A DNA stretch of 36,062 nucleotides from Candidatus Kapaibacterium sp. (GCA_025055035.1 JANWZB010000016.1:1-36062), one strand, 5' to 3'; numbered from the stretch's first letter, positions 25,664 through 35,665 are shown. A program made the numbers and translations. Notes: generated from the letters alone by a model not told the origin.

Positions 25664-26164
25664 CTATTTAGGTGCGGTACTAGCTTGAGAGGTTCGGCGC
25701 AATTGTACAAAGAACGAACGCAGCATCGCTGCACTGTCGTGCTCTAGTATACCTCTTGTTATGTAGCACCGATGATTGAGCCTTTTGTCCTGGGTAATAT
25801 TGTAGAGCGTTCCGCATGCCCCAGATTTTGGGTCGCTTGCAGCAAAGACAACACGAGAAATGCGGGCAAGCACAATCGCCCCAGCACACATTGAACATGG
25901 CTCAAGCGTTACATAGAGCGTACATCCAAGTAGGCGTCTGCTACTAAGGTACATCGAGGCTTGTTTAATTGCTAGTATTTCGGCATGTGCCGTTGGGTCT
26001 TGCAAACACTCAGTTTGATTGTAGCCACGCCCAATGACGTGATGCTCGTACACAATCACAGCACCAATAGGAACTTCTTGTATCTTCATCGCTTTCTCCG
26101 CCTCTTGCAAAGCCATACGCATATAGTGTTCATCTGTATGCTGATGTGGGAGCAGTGTATGCAT
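25664..26164 (-). CDS. tadA: tRNA-specific adenosine deaminase
   Basis: A 166-residue zinc deaminase that converts A34 of the tRNA-Arg(ACG) anticodon to inosine. The zinc site reads TAHAEILAI (His and the proton-shuttle Glu) and LEPCSMCAGAI (two Cys). VPIGAVIVYEHHVIGRGYNQ and the downstream DPKSGACGTLYNI are family hallmarks. The ATG at 26164 is preferred over the TTG at 26173. It heads the tadA-rsmI pair and a promoter lies about 60 bp upstream. The C-terminus is slightly extended (LRRTSQASTAPK). Confidence 0.94.
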   Translation of the reverse strand: MHTLLPHQHTDEHYMRMALQEAEKAMKIQEVPIGAVIVYEHHVIGRGYNQTECLQDPTAHAEILAIKQASMYLSSRRLLGCTLYVTLEPCSMCAGAIVLARISRVVFAASDPKSGACGTLYNITQDKRLNHRCYITRGILEHDSAAMLRSFFVQLRRTSQASTAPK

Positions 26165-26226
26165 AATCTTCAAGAGAGCTGCGAGGCAAAGCGTATCGCT
26201 GTGTGGCAGCAGAGTAGATCACGCCG

Positions 26227-26256
26227 CAAAGATAACAAAATTTTCTTGCTATCAAA
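26227..26256 (-). promoter_or_regulatory. Promoter of tadA-rsmI, Bacteroidota type
   Basis: On the minus strand TTTG (26256-26253), 18 bp, then TATCTTTG (26234-26227), followed by CGGC. This is close to the consensus TTTG-N19-TAnnTTTG and lies about 62 bp before the tadA ATG. Confidence 0.55.
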
Positions 26257-26289
26257 GAAAAAACCTCTACCCAGTCTACCCTGTAGCGT

Positions 26290-28815
26290 CTACTCTTGTA
26301 CGTTTCCCAGAGCATGTGCTTGCAGCACTACAAGCGTGATATCGTCGTGCTGATGAGCCCTACCAACAAACTTACGCACATCAGCTAAAACTGCTGAGAC
26401 AATTGCATCTGCACTACTTGATGAAGATTGTATTGCAGCTATCATACGTTGTTCGCCATACTCTTCATGTTCGGCATTCATCGCTTCTGTAACACCATCG
26501 GTATAAAGAACAACGCAATCACCTTGCAACAGCTTCGTGCTTACTGTCTTAACAGCATGTTCGAAACGTTGCCCCCTATCTAAGCCAATTGCCATACCTT
26601 TCGAAAAAAGCGGTGATACTTCACCATTAGTTCGGACAATCAGCAACGGGCTATGCCCGGCGTTCGCAAACGAAAACTCACCGCTCACCATATCGTAAAT
26701 TCCATATATCATTGAAACAAACTTTCCACGTTCCATCACACCATACAGCAGTGCATTCACACGATGGAGCACTTCTGATGGCGACCCACCTGAGTGTACT
26801 TGCGATACAATCACACCCTTCGTCAAGGTAATGTAGAATGCAGCAGAAATACCTTTGCCTGAAACATCACCGATTAACACTCCAAGCCGCTGCTCGTCAA
26901 GCAGAAAAAAATCGTAATAATCTCCACCAACTTCGTATGCGGGAATACAGGCAGCACTCAAGCGTACCCGCTCCAATTCAGGTAATTGTTGAGGAAGAAG
27001 CCTTTTCTGAACACTTTTAGCAGCGGCAATTTCTTCCTGCAATCGCTTCGTTTCTTCTATGAGCGATAAAAATTCTGGCTTGTAGTCTGCTTCCTCTACC
27101 TTTTCTGGAGCATTCCACCAGACAAGACCAATTCCAGCAATCCCGATGCTCACAAGGACTCCTATCGGCACTATCATTCCCCATGAAACACCTGCGAACG
27201 CGCCAAGACCACTAAGCACCATTGCAACCCCTGTATATATTAGCATCGCCATGACATCGTAGTAGTAAAACAGTAGCGACAACGGCACAGCAAACAAGAA
27301 TCCAAAAACAATACTATACCCTACCTGACGCGACTGCACAAAGGCAAACAATGTCCATATAACAGCAAGACCTATCACCATCGCCCCAAAAGCATACCGT
27401 CGTGGTGGAAGTACGCTATACGCTAGCGCGATAGGTGCTAGCGAAATGCTCATGCCAATAATTGTTGAAAAGCCCGACAGTGCTACTAGCGCCAGCCAAG
27501 GATTGCGCATGATGAATGGCAACGAGTGCATTGGCTCATACGCATATACATTCACAAGGGTGTTCCAGCCTAGAGTTTCTGCTAATGCTACGAGAGCAAC
27601 CGAGCACGCAACGTATATTGCACCAACACTTGCCCCAGTTGCTATCATTCTCCCCACATGAAATGATTGCCATGGTTTGTCGATACAACGCCTGAGCGTA
27701 TAGAATTTTTCAGGGAAACGCTCTTGTATGAGAGAAACTAACGCCGCAAATGGTATCGCCGACAAGAATAGCCCAAACCCTACACTATAGACAATCCATA
27801 AAAGCACATACAAATACCAAGGAAGATCGATTGACATAAGGCTAGCTGTCATCGTAAACCCTGTTATAGGTGCAAGCAGTAGAGACCACAACGGGATTGC
27901 TTTTAAGCGTACTCTCTGTAGAAACACAACGCATAAGTATAGCACAGCTACCACAACAGCTCCCCAAAATATCACAGTAACAATCATACCGATTTGCTGT
28001 TCTTGCGCATTGTCCCTGTATTCGTCGTTAGGGATCACACGATGCTGCCAGTCCAATATCCATAGGTTGTGATGTTCTAGTGCTGGCAATACATGCAGTT
28101 TCCACTCCCTACGCACAATCTTATCCTGTGAAATTGTTGCAATAAGCCCAACACCTTTTTGTACTGTTGTGTCTAATTTCCACTGCTCACCTATCGCATG
28201 TATCCCTTGTGCAAAACCATTCTGTGGAATATGCCGTAGCAGGGCTTGCCGTATACATACAAGCTCAATAGACAGCCCATTGGTGTCTGGTGCAGGAGCA
28301 CGAAGCATATGCATTACGCGATGAAGCTGTAACGCTGTATCCTCAAAACGCCGTTTCTCTCCCACGATATCACCATGATCATTGAGCCATATAACACGGC
28401 GCACAACGCTCTTTTCTTCACCCATTCTGTTATATCTTTTACTAGTTGTGCGCCCTAGATTAACATCTACAAACTCCATCCCTCGTTGTTGTATGGTAAT
28501 GCGATACAACCTGTGCTGAAGAGCTGCTGTATCTAGATATTCGCGTACACCCGCTCCAGCATACCGATACGCTGCAGATAGAATATGCTCATCAGTGTTT
28601 ACCTGAACATCGATACGAACCGTGTCGGGGTCTATTTTATTTCGCTGAAGAACACTGTCAATCACTGCTTCTATGCGCCCAGGCAGGGACGACTGTATTG
28701 GGCGATATACCCAATATTTCTTTGCGGTAAAACAGAGCACTGTTGCTATGCCCCCCAAACACCATAATACTATTTCAACGCGTGGTTTCCGCAAAGGAAA
28801 GATTGGATGCAGCAT
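26290..28815 (-). CDS. Membrane PP2C-type serine phosphatase (SpoIIE/RsbU family)
   Basis: An 841-residue protein in three parts. Residues 1-280: one membrane helix followed by an extracytoplasmic region. Residues 280-580: about eight membrane helices in a compact block. Residues 590-835: a short coiled coil (EETKRLQEEIAAAKSVQKRL) and a complete SpoIIE-type phosphatase with GGDYYDFFLL, LIGDVSGKGISAAF, FANAGHSPLL, LYTDGVTEAMNA and HQHDDITLVVL. The Asp residues of these motifs bind the two metals. Such enzymes dephosphorylate anti-sigma-factor antagonists of the STAS type and so set off partner switching. No STAS or anti-sigma gene is beside it. The sensed signal would come through the N-terminal part, which I do not recognise. 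It is divergent from the NIT-chemoreceptor gene. Confidence 0.88.
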   Translation of the reverse strand: MLHPIFPLRKPRVEIVLWCLGGIATVLCFTAKKYWVYRPIQSSLPGRIEAVIDSVLQRNKIDPDTVRIDVQVNTDEHILSAAYRYAGAGVREYLDTAALQHRLYRITIQQRGMEFVDVNLGRTTSKRYNRMGEEKSVVRRVIWLNDHGDIVGEKRRFEDTALQLHRVMHMLRAPAPDTNGLSIELVCIRQALLRHIPQNGFAQGIHAIGEQWKLDTTVQKGVGLIATISQDKIVRREWKLHVLPALEHHNLWILDWQHRVIPNDEYRDNAQEQQIGMIVTVIFWGAVVVAVLYLCVVFLQRVRLKAIPLWSLLLAPITGFTMTASLMSIDLPWYLYVLLWIVYSVGFGLFLSAIPFAALVSLIQERFPEKFYTLRRCIDKPWQSFHVGRMIATGASVGAIYVACSVALVALAETLGWNTLVNVYAYEPMHSLPFIMRNPWLALVALSGFSTIIGMSISLAPIALAYSVLPPRRYAFGAMVIGLAVIWTLFAFVQSRQVGYSIVFGFLFAVPLSLLFYYYDVMAMLIYTGVAMVLSGLGAFAGVSWGMIVPIGVLVSIGIAGIGLVWWNAPEKVEEADYKPEFLSLIEETKRLQEEIAAAKSVQKRLLPQQLPELERVRLSAACIPAYEVGGDYYDFFLLDEQRLGVLIGDVSGKGISAAFYITLTKGVIVSQVHSGGSPSEVLHRVNALLYGVMERGKFVSMIYGIYDMVSGEFSFANAGHSPLLIVRTNGEVSPLFSKGMAIGLDRGQRFEHAVKTVSTKLLQGDCVVLYTDGVTEAMNAEHEEYGEQRMIAAIQSSSSSADAIVSAVLADVRKFVGRAHQHDDITLVVLQAHALGNVQE

Positions 28816-29130
28816 GGTATTGCTGTGTATTGTTACAAATTTTAGAAGCTTCCGCGCAGCAACCAGAATGGAAATTGACGCTACTGGAAATCAAAGTACA
28901 GAAACTTGGGGAGTTGTCAAACAGCAATATTTTCTCAACAGCTCTTGTGAAGGTCAATGTTTATTTGAGCTCTGTTTCTTCTACACCGTGTGCGCAGCCA
29001 TATCCTTAGTGAGCAGCATTCTATCGGGATTTCTGACAGAAAGCTTTTTTATGTATCAGTTTTTATGTAGATTCTGCGTCACCCTAGCTTTATTCCTCAT
29101 TTCATCGTTCACTACTTGTGTGGAAGTGTC
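28816..29130. other. Intergenic stretch between divergent phosphatase and chemoreceptor genes
   Basis: A 315-bp gap that must hold both promoters. No match to TAnnTTTG at correct spacing, no clear sigma-70 pair and no long palindrome were found. Open frames crossing it are not gene-like. Confidence 0.5.
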
Positions 29131-31422
29131 ATGCTTAGCTCGGTTTCTCTTCGTGTCCGCTTTATCTTGCTTTCTGCTGTTCCGCTCACTGTGCTTATTG
29201 CTGGAATGAGTATTATTGCTTGGCTACGATTTCAACAGCTTCGTGAAACAAACACTGTTGATGAACTCACGCAGCTCAATCAAGTATCCGGGAACTTCAT
29301 TCACGAGCTTCAACTCGAGCGGGGTATCAGCACTTTACTTCTTGCTAATCACAGCAGTACTCTTCAAGAAGAGTTGCGGCAGCAACGCGCCAAGACCGAC
29401 GAGCACTATGCTGCATATCATCAAGCGATTCAGTCGTCTACCGTTACACGTATTCCAGCACTTGCAGAGTCCATTCGCAATACAGAAGTGTGGCTTGAAC
29501 GCTGGCAAAAGAAGCGTGATAGCATCGATGCAGGGATTCTCTCCAGCCCAGATATCACAGCATTCTACAACGATTTGATCGAAGAACTTATAGTAGATTT
29601 GGAACATGCCGCACGCGCAGCCACCTATGATGCAGAGATTTTGCGCGCTTCTCTTGCCTACGTTACCTTTATCAAGACAAAAGAACGCCTAGGACGTGAG
29701 CGTGCGTTGCTCATGGAGCTTTTTAGTCGTGACACTGCCACAAAGGATGAATTCATTAACGCAACACGCATAGCATCAGAGCAATTCTCGCTTGCAAGCA
29801 TATTCCGCACTATTGCCACACCAGAGCAAGTACAACGATTTAACGATGTTGCACGCAATGATTTGGGAATGCGTATTCGCCAAATGCGGCAAATACTAGC
29901 AGACAAGTTTCCTGAGGGGAAATTTAGTATTGCTCCATCGGAGTGGTTCGAGATCACTACACGCCAACTTGCTCTTGCGAAAGAGTACGAAAACAGCTTA
30001 ACAAACGATATCAACCAGCATAACCAAGCATTGCGTTCTCGCGCACAGATACAGCTTTGGTTTCTCCTTGTGGGGGTATGTGCTGTTATAGGGCTTGTTG
30101 CCTTTCTCAGCGCTTTGATAGTCCAGAGTATTCGGCAACCTATTCGCGCATTAGCTGAGGGTGCTGAGCGCGTAGAACAAGGCGATTTGTCGCACACTAT
30201 TCCAGTAACATCGCACGATGAAATTGGACGGCTTACCGTTACCTTCAATCGCATGATTGAGAATCTCAAGGCTCAGCGTTCAGCGCTTCAAGCAGAAAAG
30301 GCAAGTGTTGAAGCTAAAGTACAGGACGCTGTAGAAACAGTCAAAGCACAGCAGCGCCTCTTGGAATCAAGCGTACAGGAAATGCTGCAGGCAATGGAGC
30401 ACTTTGCTCAGGGAAACTTGACAAGCTATCTTCAGAGCTCGTCCGATGGAGAAATCGCTCGGCTCTTCGCAGGATACAATGAAGCAGTCGATAATATTCG
30501 GAGAATGGTTGCACAAGTCAAAATGGTTGTTGGAGCAACAATACACTCAACAGGCGAAATTACTACAAACATGCAGCAAGTAACCGATGATATATCTACT
30601 CAAAGCCAGCAAGTGAGCAGTATTGCCACAGCAATTGAGTCTATGAACAGCACCATCGCTCAAACTACTGACCAAACAACGCAAGCCTCCCAGGCAGCAT
30701 TAGACGCTGAACGTGAAGCGCAGTCTGGTGGTGCTGTTGTCAATGAGACGCTAAGTGCTGTGCGTGTTATCGGTGAACTTGTGCTCCATGCGGTGCAGTC
30801 TATTCAAGCGCTTGACCGCAGTAGCGAGCAAATCGGTATGGTTATTCAAGTTATCGACGAAATTGCTGACCAAACCAACCTGCTTGCGCTGAATGCAGCT
30901 ATCGAAGCAGCACGGGCAGGTGAGCACGGTCGAGGCTTTGCTGTCGTAGCAGATGAAGTACGCAAACTCGCCGAGCGCACACAAAAAGCCACGAAGGAAA
31001 TCAGCGCTACCATTCAGCAAATTCAGCATGAAACGCAAATCGTTGTACAGGAGATGACTACTGGCGTTCAAGAAGTTGAAAAAGGCAACAATGCTGCAGC
31101 AAAAGCAAAAGAGGCTCTCGAGCGTATTATTACCCGAAGCAAGGAAGTGTCGATGATTATCAGTCAAGTTGCTGCCGCCAGCGAAGAACAAGCACAGCGT
31201 GTCAAACATATTTCTGCAAGCATCGATTCAATTGTTCGTCTTACGCAGCACTCACAGCATGTCGTACACAATACCCACCAAACGACCAAAAATCTTGCAG
31301 AGCTGACAAGCGACCTAGAGTTCTTGATTGGCCAATTCCGCATTGGCGATGAGCAAAGCCCAATGAGCGCCGCGTATAGAATTGGCGGGCATACACAACA
31401 CAGTCCGTTAATGATAGGCTAA
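29131..31422 (+). CDS. NIT-domain methyl-accepting chemotaxis protein
   Basis: A 763-residue chemoreceptor. A first membrane helix (about 8-32) leads to a helical NIT-type sensor domain (about 45-290; [19 protein letters not shown] resembles the nitrate/nitrite-sensing family), a second membrane helix (about 305-327), a HAMP domain ([20 protein letters not shown]), a second HAMP-like helix pair (about 425-470), and the signalling domain. The CheA/CheW-binding hairpin tip ([20 protein letters not shown], from about residue 580) is canonical, followed by [20 protein letters not shown]. No C-terminal CheR-binding pentapeptide is present. Start at 29131 is set by GGAAG five bases upstream. NIT domains bind nitrate or nitrite in some proteins, but the ligand is not certain. 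Confidence 0.93.
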   Translation: MLSSVSLRVRFILLSAVPLTVLIAGMSIIAWLRFQQLRETNTVDELTQLNQVSGNFIHELQLERGISTLLLANHSSTLQEELRQQRAKTDEHYAAYHQAIQSSTVTRIPALAESIRNTEVWLERWQKKRDSIDAGILSSPDITAFYNDLIEELIVDLEHAARAATYDAEILRASLAYVTFIKTKERLGRERALLMELFSRDTATKDEFINATRIASEQFSLASIFRTIATPEQVQRFNDVARNDLGMRIRQMRQILADKFPEGKFSIAPSEWFEITTRQLALAKEYENSLTNDINQHNQALRSRAQIQLWFLLVGVCAVIGLVAFLSALIVQSIRQPIRALAEGAERVEQGDLSHTIPVTSHDEIGRLTVTFNRMIENLKAQRSALQAEKASVEAKVQDAVETVKAQQRLLESSVQEMLQAMEHFAQGNLTSYLQSSSDGEIARLFAGYNEAVDNIRRMVAQVKMVVGATIHSTGEITTNMQQVTDDISTQSQQVSSIATAIESMNSTIAQTTDQTTQASQAALDAEREAQSGGAVVNETLSAVRVIGELVLHAVQSIQALDRSSEQIGMVIQVIDEIADQTNLLALNAAIEAARAGEHGRGFAVVADEVRKLAERTQKATKEISATIQQIQHETQIVVQEMTTGVQEVEKGNNAAAKAKEALERIITRSKEVSMIISQVAAASEEQAQRVKHISASIDSIVRLTQHSQHVVHNTHQTTKNLAELTSDLEFLIGQFRIGDEQSPMSAAYRIGGHTQHSPLMIG

Positions 31423-31435
31423 CACGCGCAATGCC

Positions 31436-32197
31436 TTACTCATACAGATTTGCTGCATCAGCGGCTGCAAATTCAACGAGAAACTGTGCTAGGTAGGAAA
31501 CGACTGCTTCAACAAATGCCTTTCCTTTTTCTGGCGACGCAGCGTGTGGACTGCCAACACCTGTATCGTGCGACACTATTCGCCACGGGCGTGGCATCCA
31601 CACCTTTCCTTCGCGCATAGCGCGGATACGGTGACGTTTTGTGTTACCTTCTCCTGCCTCTTCTAGCGGGCGTACAAGTGCCGGGGCAATATACATCATC
31701 ACACTTGTCTCTAATTCATCAGCGTGGTCGCCGGGTTCTGTAAAATACTCTGTGCGGTCAGCAAGTTGATACCAGTTTGCTGTGCACAGTAGTACCCGAG
31801 TCTTGGGTTGCAATTCACGGATTATCTGGCGAAAATCATTGCCACCGTGTCCATTCAGAATAAGGAGCTTGTGAATGCCCTGTACATCCAGTGATTCAGC
31901 AACATCTTGTAGTACAGCTGCTTGGGTACTAGGATTCATATTGATGCATAGCTGAATATCCCGCTGTCCTGTTTGTACTCCAAACGGCACACACGGAAGT
32001 ACAACAACGTAGGCACCTTGCTCATATGCACGCCGAGCAGCTTCAGTGGCAATGTACTCAACCTGCACATTGTCTGTGGAATACGGAAGATGATAACCAT
32101 GAGCCTCTGTTGCTCCCCACGGTAAAATGGCAACACCGTAAGGTATTTGTTGCACGGTTTTCCATGATGTTGCAGCAAGCAAGTACCGTCGAGACAT
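31436..32197 (-). CDS. Creatininase-family amidohydrolase
   Basis: A 253-residue metal-dependent hydrolase of the creatininase fold. The metal ligands appear in GATEAHGYHLPYSTD (Glu, His, Asp), LILNGHGGNDF (His) and PGDHADELETS (His and Glu). Family members include creatininase, the mycofactocin peptidase MftE and the formamide hydrolase ArfB. None of their usual neighbours are here, so the substrate is unknown. The frame is open to 32302 but overlaps the preceding gene; the ATG at 32197 (MSRRYLLAATSWKTVQQIPY) gives the family length. It lies 79 bp after the small membrane protein gene and is convergent with the chemoreceptor (13 bp apart). Confidence 0.87.
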   Translation of the reverse strand: MSRRYLLAATSWKTVQQIPYGVAILPWGATEAHGYHLPYSTDNVQVEYIATEAARRAYEQGAYVVVLPCVPFGVQTGQRDIQLCINMNPSTQAAVLQDVAESLDVQGIHKLLILNGHGGNDFRQIIRELQPKTRVLLCTANWYQLADRTEYFTEPGDHADELETSVMMYIAPALVRPLEEAGEGNTKRHRIRAMREGKVWMPRPWRIVSHDTGVGSPHAASPEKGKAFVEAVVSYLAQFLVEFAAADAANLYE

Positions 32198-32276
32198 AAA
32201 ACCAAAGAAAAGCTGTTGGTATAAAGATTCGTTCACGCGCGTTGCAGGAGTTAATGAATAACGCTCTTTCAGATTG

Positions 32277-32636
32277 CTAGTTCCATAGATTCCACACAGC
32301 ATAGGCGAGTGCTACTGCACCAAAAATAATCGCTGCAATTTGTATGTTATAAATACGAACAAGCGTCGATAATGCTTCCATCAAATGCTCAATATCTCGG
32401 GTTTGGGTCGTAGTAATTTTTTGGAAAGCACGACCGGCATATACTGCCAGTGCTCCAAATGATATAGCAAGCCCCGCTACAATAATTGCTACAAGGCTTG
32501 CTGTTCGCATAGCCATCATCAATAGTACAATAAGCCCAATGACGAAGCAGATGACACCGATAAGCCTCAAGCGCACGGCAAGTCGCTCAATCACAGCATT
32601 TTGCTCCTCATCAAATTCATAGCGCGGCTTGACCAT
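32277..32636 (-). CDS. Small multi-helix membrane protein of unknown function
   Basis: A 119-residue protein. A charged N-terminus (MVKPRYEFDEEQNAVIERLA) is followed by two membrane helices (RLIGVICFVIGLIVLLMMAM and ASLVAIIVAGLAISFGALAV), a polar stretch (AFQKITTTQTRDIEHLMEAL) and a third helix (IAAIIFGAVALAYAVWNLW). GAGGTG six bases before the ATG supports the start. I do not recognise a family. It precedes the creatininase-like gene and both may be on one transcript. Confidence 0.7.
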   Translation of the reverse strand: MVKPRYEFDEEQNAVIERLAVRLRLIGVICFVIGLIVLLMMAMRTASLVAIIVAGLAISFGALAVYAGRAFQKITTTQTRDIEHLMEALSTLVRIYNIQIAAIIFGAVALAYAVWNLWN

Positions 32637-32893
32637 AGAGACACCTCAGTACGAATGACATCACAACAATTTGGGTGTAGCAACTTACACAAGACGCAGG
32701 GTATTATCAAGAATTTTTCCGTTTCTTATAGCTCATCTCTGGTTTGTACCGCATATATCCAACAACGTTATTAGGCTTTTTCGTATTTTTGTGCGTTGCA
32801 CCATTATATGGGACTCTACCAGACTTGTATAACTCGCTACATTATCACTGCTGCTTTTGTTCCACTCAACGGCTTATTCTCAGCAAAAAGCTT

Positions 32894-33730
32894 ATGACAC
32901 TTGCTCCGATGCCATACCGTGTTCTCCTATACTACAAATACATTCCTATTCCCGACTTTGAAAGCTTTGCAGCCGAACATCTTACATTGTGCCAAGCAAT
33001 TGGACTATTAGGACGGATTATTGTTGCAGAGGAAGGTATCAACGGTACAGTTTGCGGCACACTAGAACAAACTGAGCTGTATATCAACGAAATGCGCATG
33101 GATTCACGGTTCGAAGACATGTGGTTCAAAGTGGATGAAACCCCTATACCCGCTTTCAGGAAACTGTATGTGCGGGCGAAACGAGAACTAGTAACATGGC
33201 GTTTTGATACCGATATAGACCCGAATACTCTTACTGGTACATACCTCTCTCCACAGGAATTTCGCCGCGCCATGCTTGATAAAGATGTGATTATCCTTGA
33301 CGGTCGCAACGGATATGAGTATGATCTTGGGCATTTTGAAGGTGCTCTGCGTCCTGATATTTCCTCATCGCGTGAGTTTCCTGTATGGATTCGTCAGCAC
33401 ATGGCGCAGTATAAAGACAGAAAAATTCTTACTTACTGCACTGGGGGCATTCGCTGCGAGAAGCTAACAGGATTTCTGCTCTCCGAAGGGTTTCGCGACG
33501 TTGCTCAACTACATGGTGGAATCGTTACCTATGCTAAAGACCCGGTTGTGCGAGGGGAAGGATTTATAGGGCGCTGTTATGTATTCGATGACCGTATCTC
33601 CATACCTGTACGCGATGATGATACCTATAAGCGAGAATACTGTGCAACATGTGGTAAACCTGCCGATAATCGCGTCCATTGTTCATGGCAGCCACACTGT
33701 CTATACACTCCTTCTCATGCATCGTTGTAG
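32894..33730 (+). CDS. trhO: tRNA uridine-34 hydroxylase (rhodanese-type TrhO)
   Basis: A 278-residue protein. The first domain has YKYIPIPDFESFAAEHLTLC and GRIIVAEEGINGTVCGTLEQ, typical of TrhO (UPF0176). The rhodanese domain has ILDGRNGYEYDLGHFEGALR and the active-site loop TYCTGGIRCEKLTGFLLSEG. TrhO helps hydroxylate uridine 34 of some tRNAs, starting the route to 5-carboxymethoxyuridine or methoxyuridine. The C-terminal zinc-binding tail is short: one CATC pair, then CSWQPHC, and it ends at residue 278, about 30-40 residues before many homologues, which have a second Cys pair. The long frame to 32744 has no family match, so the ATG at 32894 is used. Confidence 0.88.
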   Translation: MTLAPMPYRVLLYYKYIPIPDFESFAAEHLTLCQAIGLLGRIIVAEEGINGTVCGTLEQTELYINEMRMDSRFEDMWFKVDETPIPAFRKLYVRAKRELVTWRFDTDIDPNTLTGTYLSPQEFRRAMLDKDVIILDGRNGYEYDLGHFEGALRPDISSSREFPVWIRQHMAQYKDRKILTYCTGGIRCEKLTGFLLSEGFRDVAQLHGGIVTYAKDPVVRGEGFIGRCYVFDDRISIPVRDDDTYKREYCATCGKPADNRVHCSWQPHCLYTPSHASL

Positions 33731-33763
33731 CCTGTATCTACATCATTCTCACACATACTCGTT

Positions 33764-33916
33764 ATGCACACTTTCCCCGTCAAGACTTCTTCTCGCTCTG
33801 ACGACAATCGTCCTCCTATATTTCCTTCGTGGTATGTTTGGTACGGTGTTGTTCTAGGGATTTTTGTTATGGTTGTAGTGTTGTTGTGGTGGTTTTCTTG
33901 GGCATTTCTTCCATAA
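33764..33916 (+). CDS. 50-residue single-pass membrane protein before the symporter
   Basis: An ATG at 33764 opens a 50-codon frame ending TAA at 33914-33916. A short basic/polar N-terminus (SSRSDDNRPPIFPSW) is followed by one hydrophobic helix (GVVLGIFVMVVVLLWWF) rich in aromatic residues. It sits 43 bp before the symporter and in the same direction. Small one-helix proteins with RPP-F-SW before a membrane helix are found next to sodium:solute symporters in Bacteroidota. I take it as a likely companion subunit, not proven. It is too short for most gene callers. Confidence 0.6.
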   Translation: MHTFPVKTSSRSDDNRPPIFPSWYVWYGVVLGIFVMVVVLLWWFSWAFLP

Positions 33917-33958
33917 GCCTACATACGCTCACAGTGATTCGTATTAGCCCACACTCAT

Positions 33959-35662
33959 ATGCACATTGTTGACTGGCTTATTCTTAGCGGGATATTAGGA
34001 TTCGTCGTGGTATGGAGTATCTACAAAAGCTCTCGGCGCTCCAGAAGCTCAACGATGCATGATTTCGTCCTCTCAGGCAAAGAAGCGCGTTGGTACACCG
34101 TAGCGATTTCCATTATGGCAACGCAAGCTAGTGCTATTACCTTCATTTCTTTGCCTGGTCAAGCATACGTGGACGGTATGCGCTTTATACAGGCATACTT
34201 CGGCTTGCCCCTTGCAATGGTTCTTCTCTGTATCATTGCTCTCCCGCTATATCATCGCTTGGATGTCCTCACAGCCTACGAATTTTTGGAACGGCGTTTT
34301 GACACCAAGACACGCACTCTTGCAGCATTACTCTTTCTTCTTCAGCGTAGTTTAGCAGCTGCAATTTCACTTTATGCGCCGTCTATCGTACTCTCGCTTC
34401 TTCTTGGCTGGGATGTGCGCTCTGTTATCACGCTGATTGGTGTTCTTGTCATCCTCTATACAACATCTGGTGGAACACGTGCTGTCAGTTGGGCACAATC
34501 TTCACAGATGGCTATTATCGCATTTGGCATGATTTCCGTCGGAATTGTTGTTGTGTACTCGCTACCTAGCGACGTAAGCCTTCGTGACGCCTTGTGCGTC
34601 GCAGCAGTCTCAGGAAAGCTCAACACCATTGATTTTACTTTCGACCTCAACAATAAGTACACAGTATGGTCTGGATTGCTTGGTGGATTGTTCTTACAGC
34701 TATCCTACTTCGGAACCGACCAGTCGCAAGTTCAACGGTACTTGAGCGGCGAGTCTCTGACTCAAAGTCGGCTAGGATTGCTCTTCAATGGCATCATGAA
34801 GATTCCTATGCAGTTCGGGATACTACTCATTGGTGCACTGCTCTTCGTATTTTACCAGTTTACTCCACCACCTATCTTTTTCAATCATGCTGAAATTGCT
34901 AAACTGCAGCATACACACTACAAGGCTGAGTACCAGCATATTGCCGCAAAGTTTCAGCAAGTCTCAATAGAGCAGCAGAACACCCTGCGCCGATACCTTC
35001 ATGCTCTTCACACGGGGAATATTACCGAACAAGCAATGCTTACACAAGTCCTCCATACTCATGCAGAACACCTACATTCGCTCAAAGTGCAGGTTCGGTC
35101 GCTACTCAAGCGCAATGACCCACGCGCTGTAACCAACGACACGAACTATATTTTTTTGACTTTCGTTATCACCTATTTGCCCATTGGTCTTGTGGGCTTA
35201 CTGATAGCAGTCGTATTCTCGGCTTCGATGTCGTCAGCCTCATCAGAAATCAATGCTCTGGCTTCCACAACAGTTATTGATATTTATCGGCGTTTACTGC
35301 ATGGTTCTCTTTCTGAAGAACGCTCCGTGTGGGTAACACGTCTTGCAACTATCATGTGGGGTGCAATTGTTGTTGGTTTTGCGCAACTTATGGATAGCCT
35401 TGGTTCTCTTATTGAAGCAGTTAATGTAGTAGGTTCACTGTTCTATGGCGCGATACTTGGCATTTTCTTCACAGCATTCTTCCTTAAAAGAGCGAGCGGA
35501 ACAGCAGTGTTCTGCGCAACACTTCTCACAGAAGCTATCGTTCTGGCGCTATATGCATTCTCCCCGATTACATTCTTGTGGTATAACCTTATAGGATGCC
35601 TGCTTGTTGTGCTCTGTACATGGCTGCTATCGCGCTTGTTCCATATTTTCGAGATAGCATAA
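33959..35662 (+). CDS. Sodium:solute symporter (SSF family)
   Basis: A 567-residue inner-membrane transporter with about thirteen hydrophobic segments. SSF landmarks are MHDFVLSGKEARWYTVAISI, ASAITFISLPGQAYVDGM, FFGLPLAMV-like segment 3, SGGTRAVSWAQSSQM, the core YFGTDQSQVQRYLSGESLTQ and SASMSSASSEINALASTTVI. Residues about 310-395 form a hydrophilic, histidine/glutamine-rich helical insert between membrane segments (HTHYKAEYQHIAAKFQQVSI onward), common in SSF proteins of this phylum. The substrate cannot be read. A bidirectional terminator follows. Confidence 0.92.
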   Translation: MHIVDWLILSGILGFVVVWSIYKSSRRSRSSTMHDFVLSGKEARWYTVAISIMATQASAITFISLPGQAYVDGMRFIQAYFGLPLAMVLLCIIALPLYHRLDVLTAYEFLERRFDTKTRTLAALLFLLQRSLAAAISLYAPSIVLSLLLGWDVRSVITLIGVLVILYTTSGGTRAVSWAQSSQMAIIAFGMISVGIVVVYSLPSDVSLRDALCVAAVSGKLNTIDFTFDLNNKYTVWSGLLGGLFLQLSYFGTDQSQVQRYLSGESLTQSRLGLLFNGIMKIPMQFGILLIGALLFVFYQFTPPPIFFNHAEIAKLQHTHYKAEYQHIAAKFQQVSIEQQNTLRRYLHALHTGNITEQAMLTQVLHTHAEHLHSLKVQVRSLLKRNDPRAVTNDTNYIFLTFVITYLPIGLVGLLIAVVFSASMSSASSEINALASTTVIDIYRRLLHGSLSEERSVWVTRLATIMWGAIVVGFAQLMDSLGSLIEAVNVVGSLFYGAILGIFFTAFFLKRASGTAVFCATLLTEAIVLALYAFSPITFLWYNLIGCLLVVLCTWLLSRLFHIFEIA

Positions 35663-35665
35663 ATA

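Noticed and set aside
29658-30269. 203-codon minus-strand frame opposite the chemoreceptor.
   Set aside because: Antisense shadow of a well-supported chemoreceptor; Arg/Ser-rich translation with no domain.
32744-32893. 50-residue extension of TrhO.
   Set aside because: Not part of the family and rich in Cys/Leu/Tyr as expected from non-coding sequence; the homologous region begins at about 32909.
34850-35145. Hydrophilic insert in the symporter considered as a foreign domain insertion.
   Set aside because: Inserts at this position are usual in SSF proteins of Bacteroidota, and the reading frame and composition are continuous.
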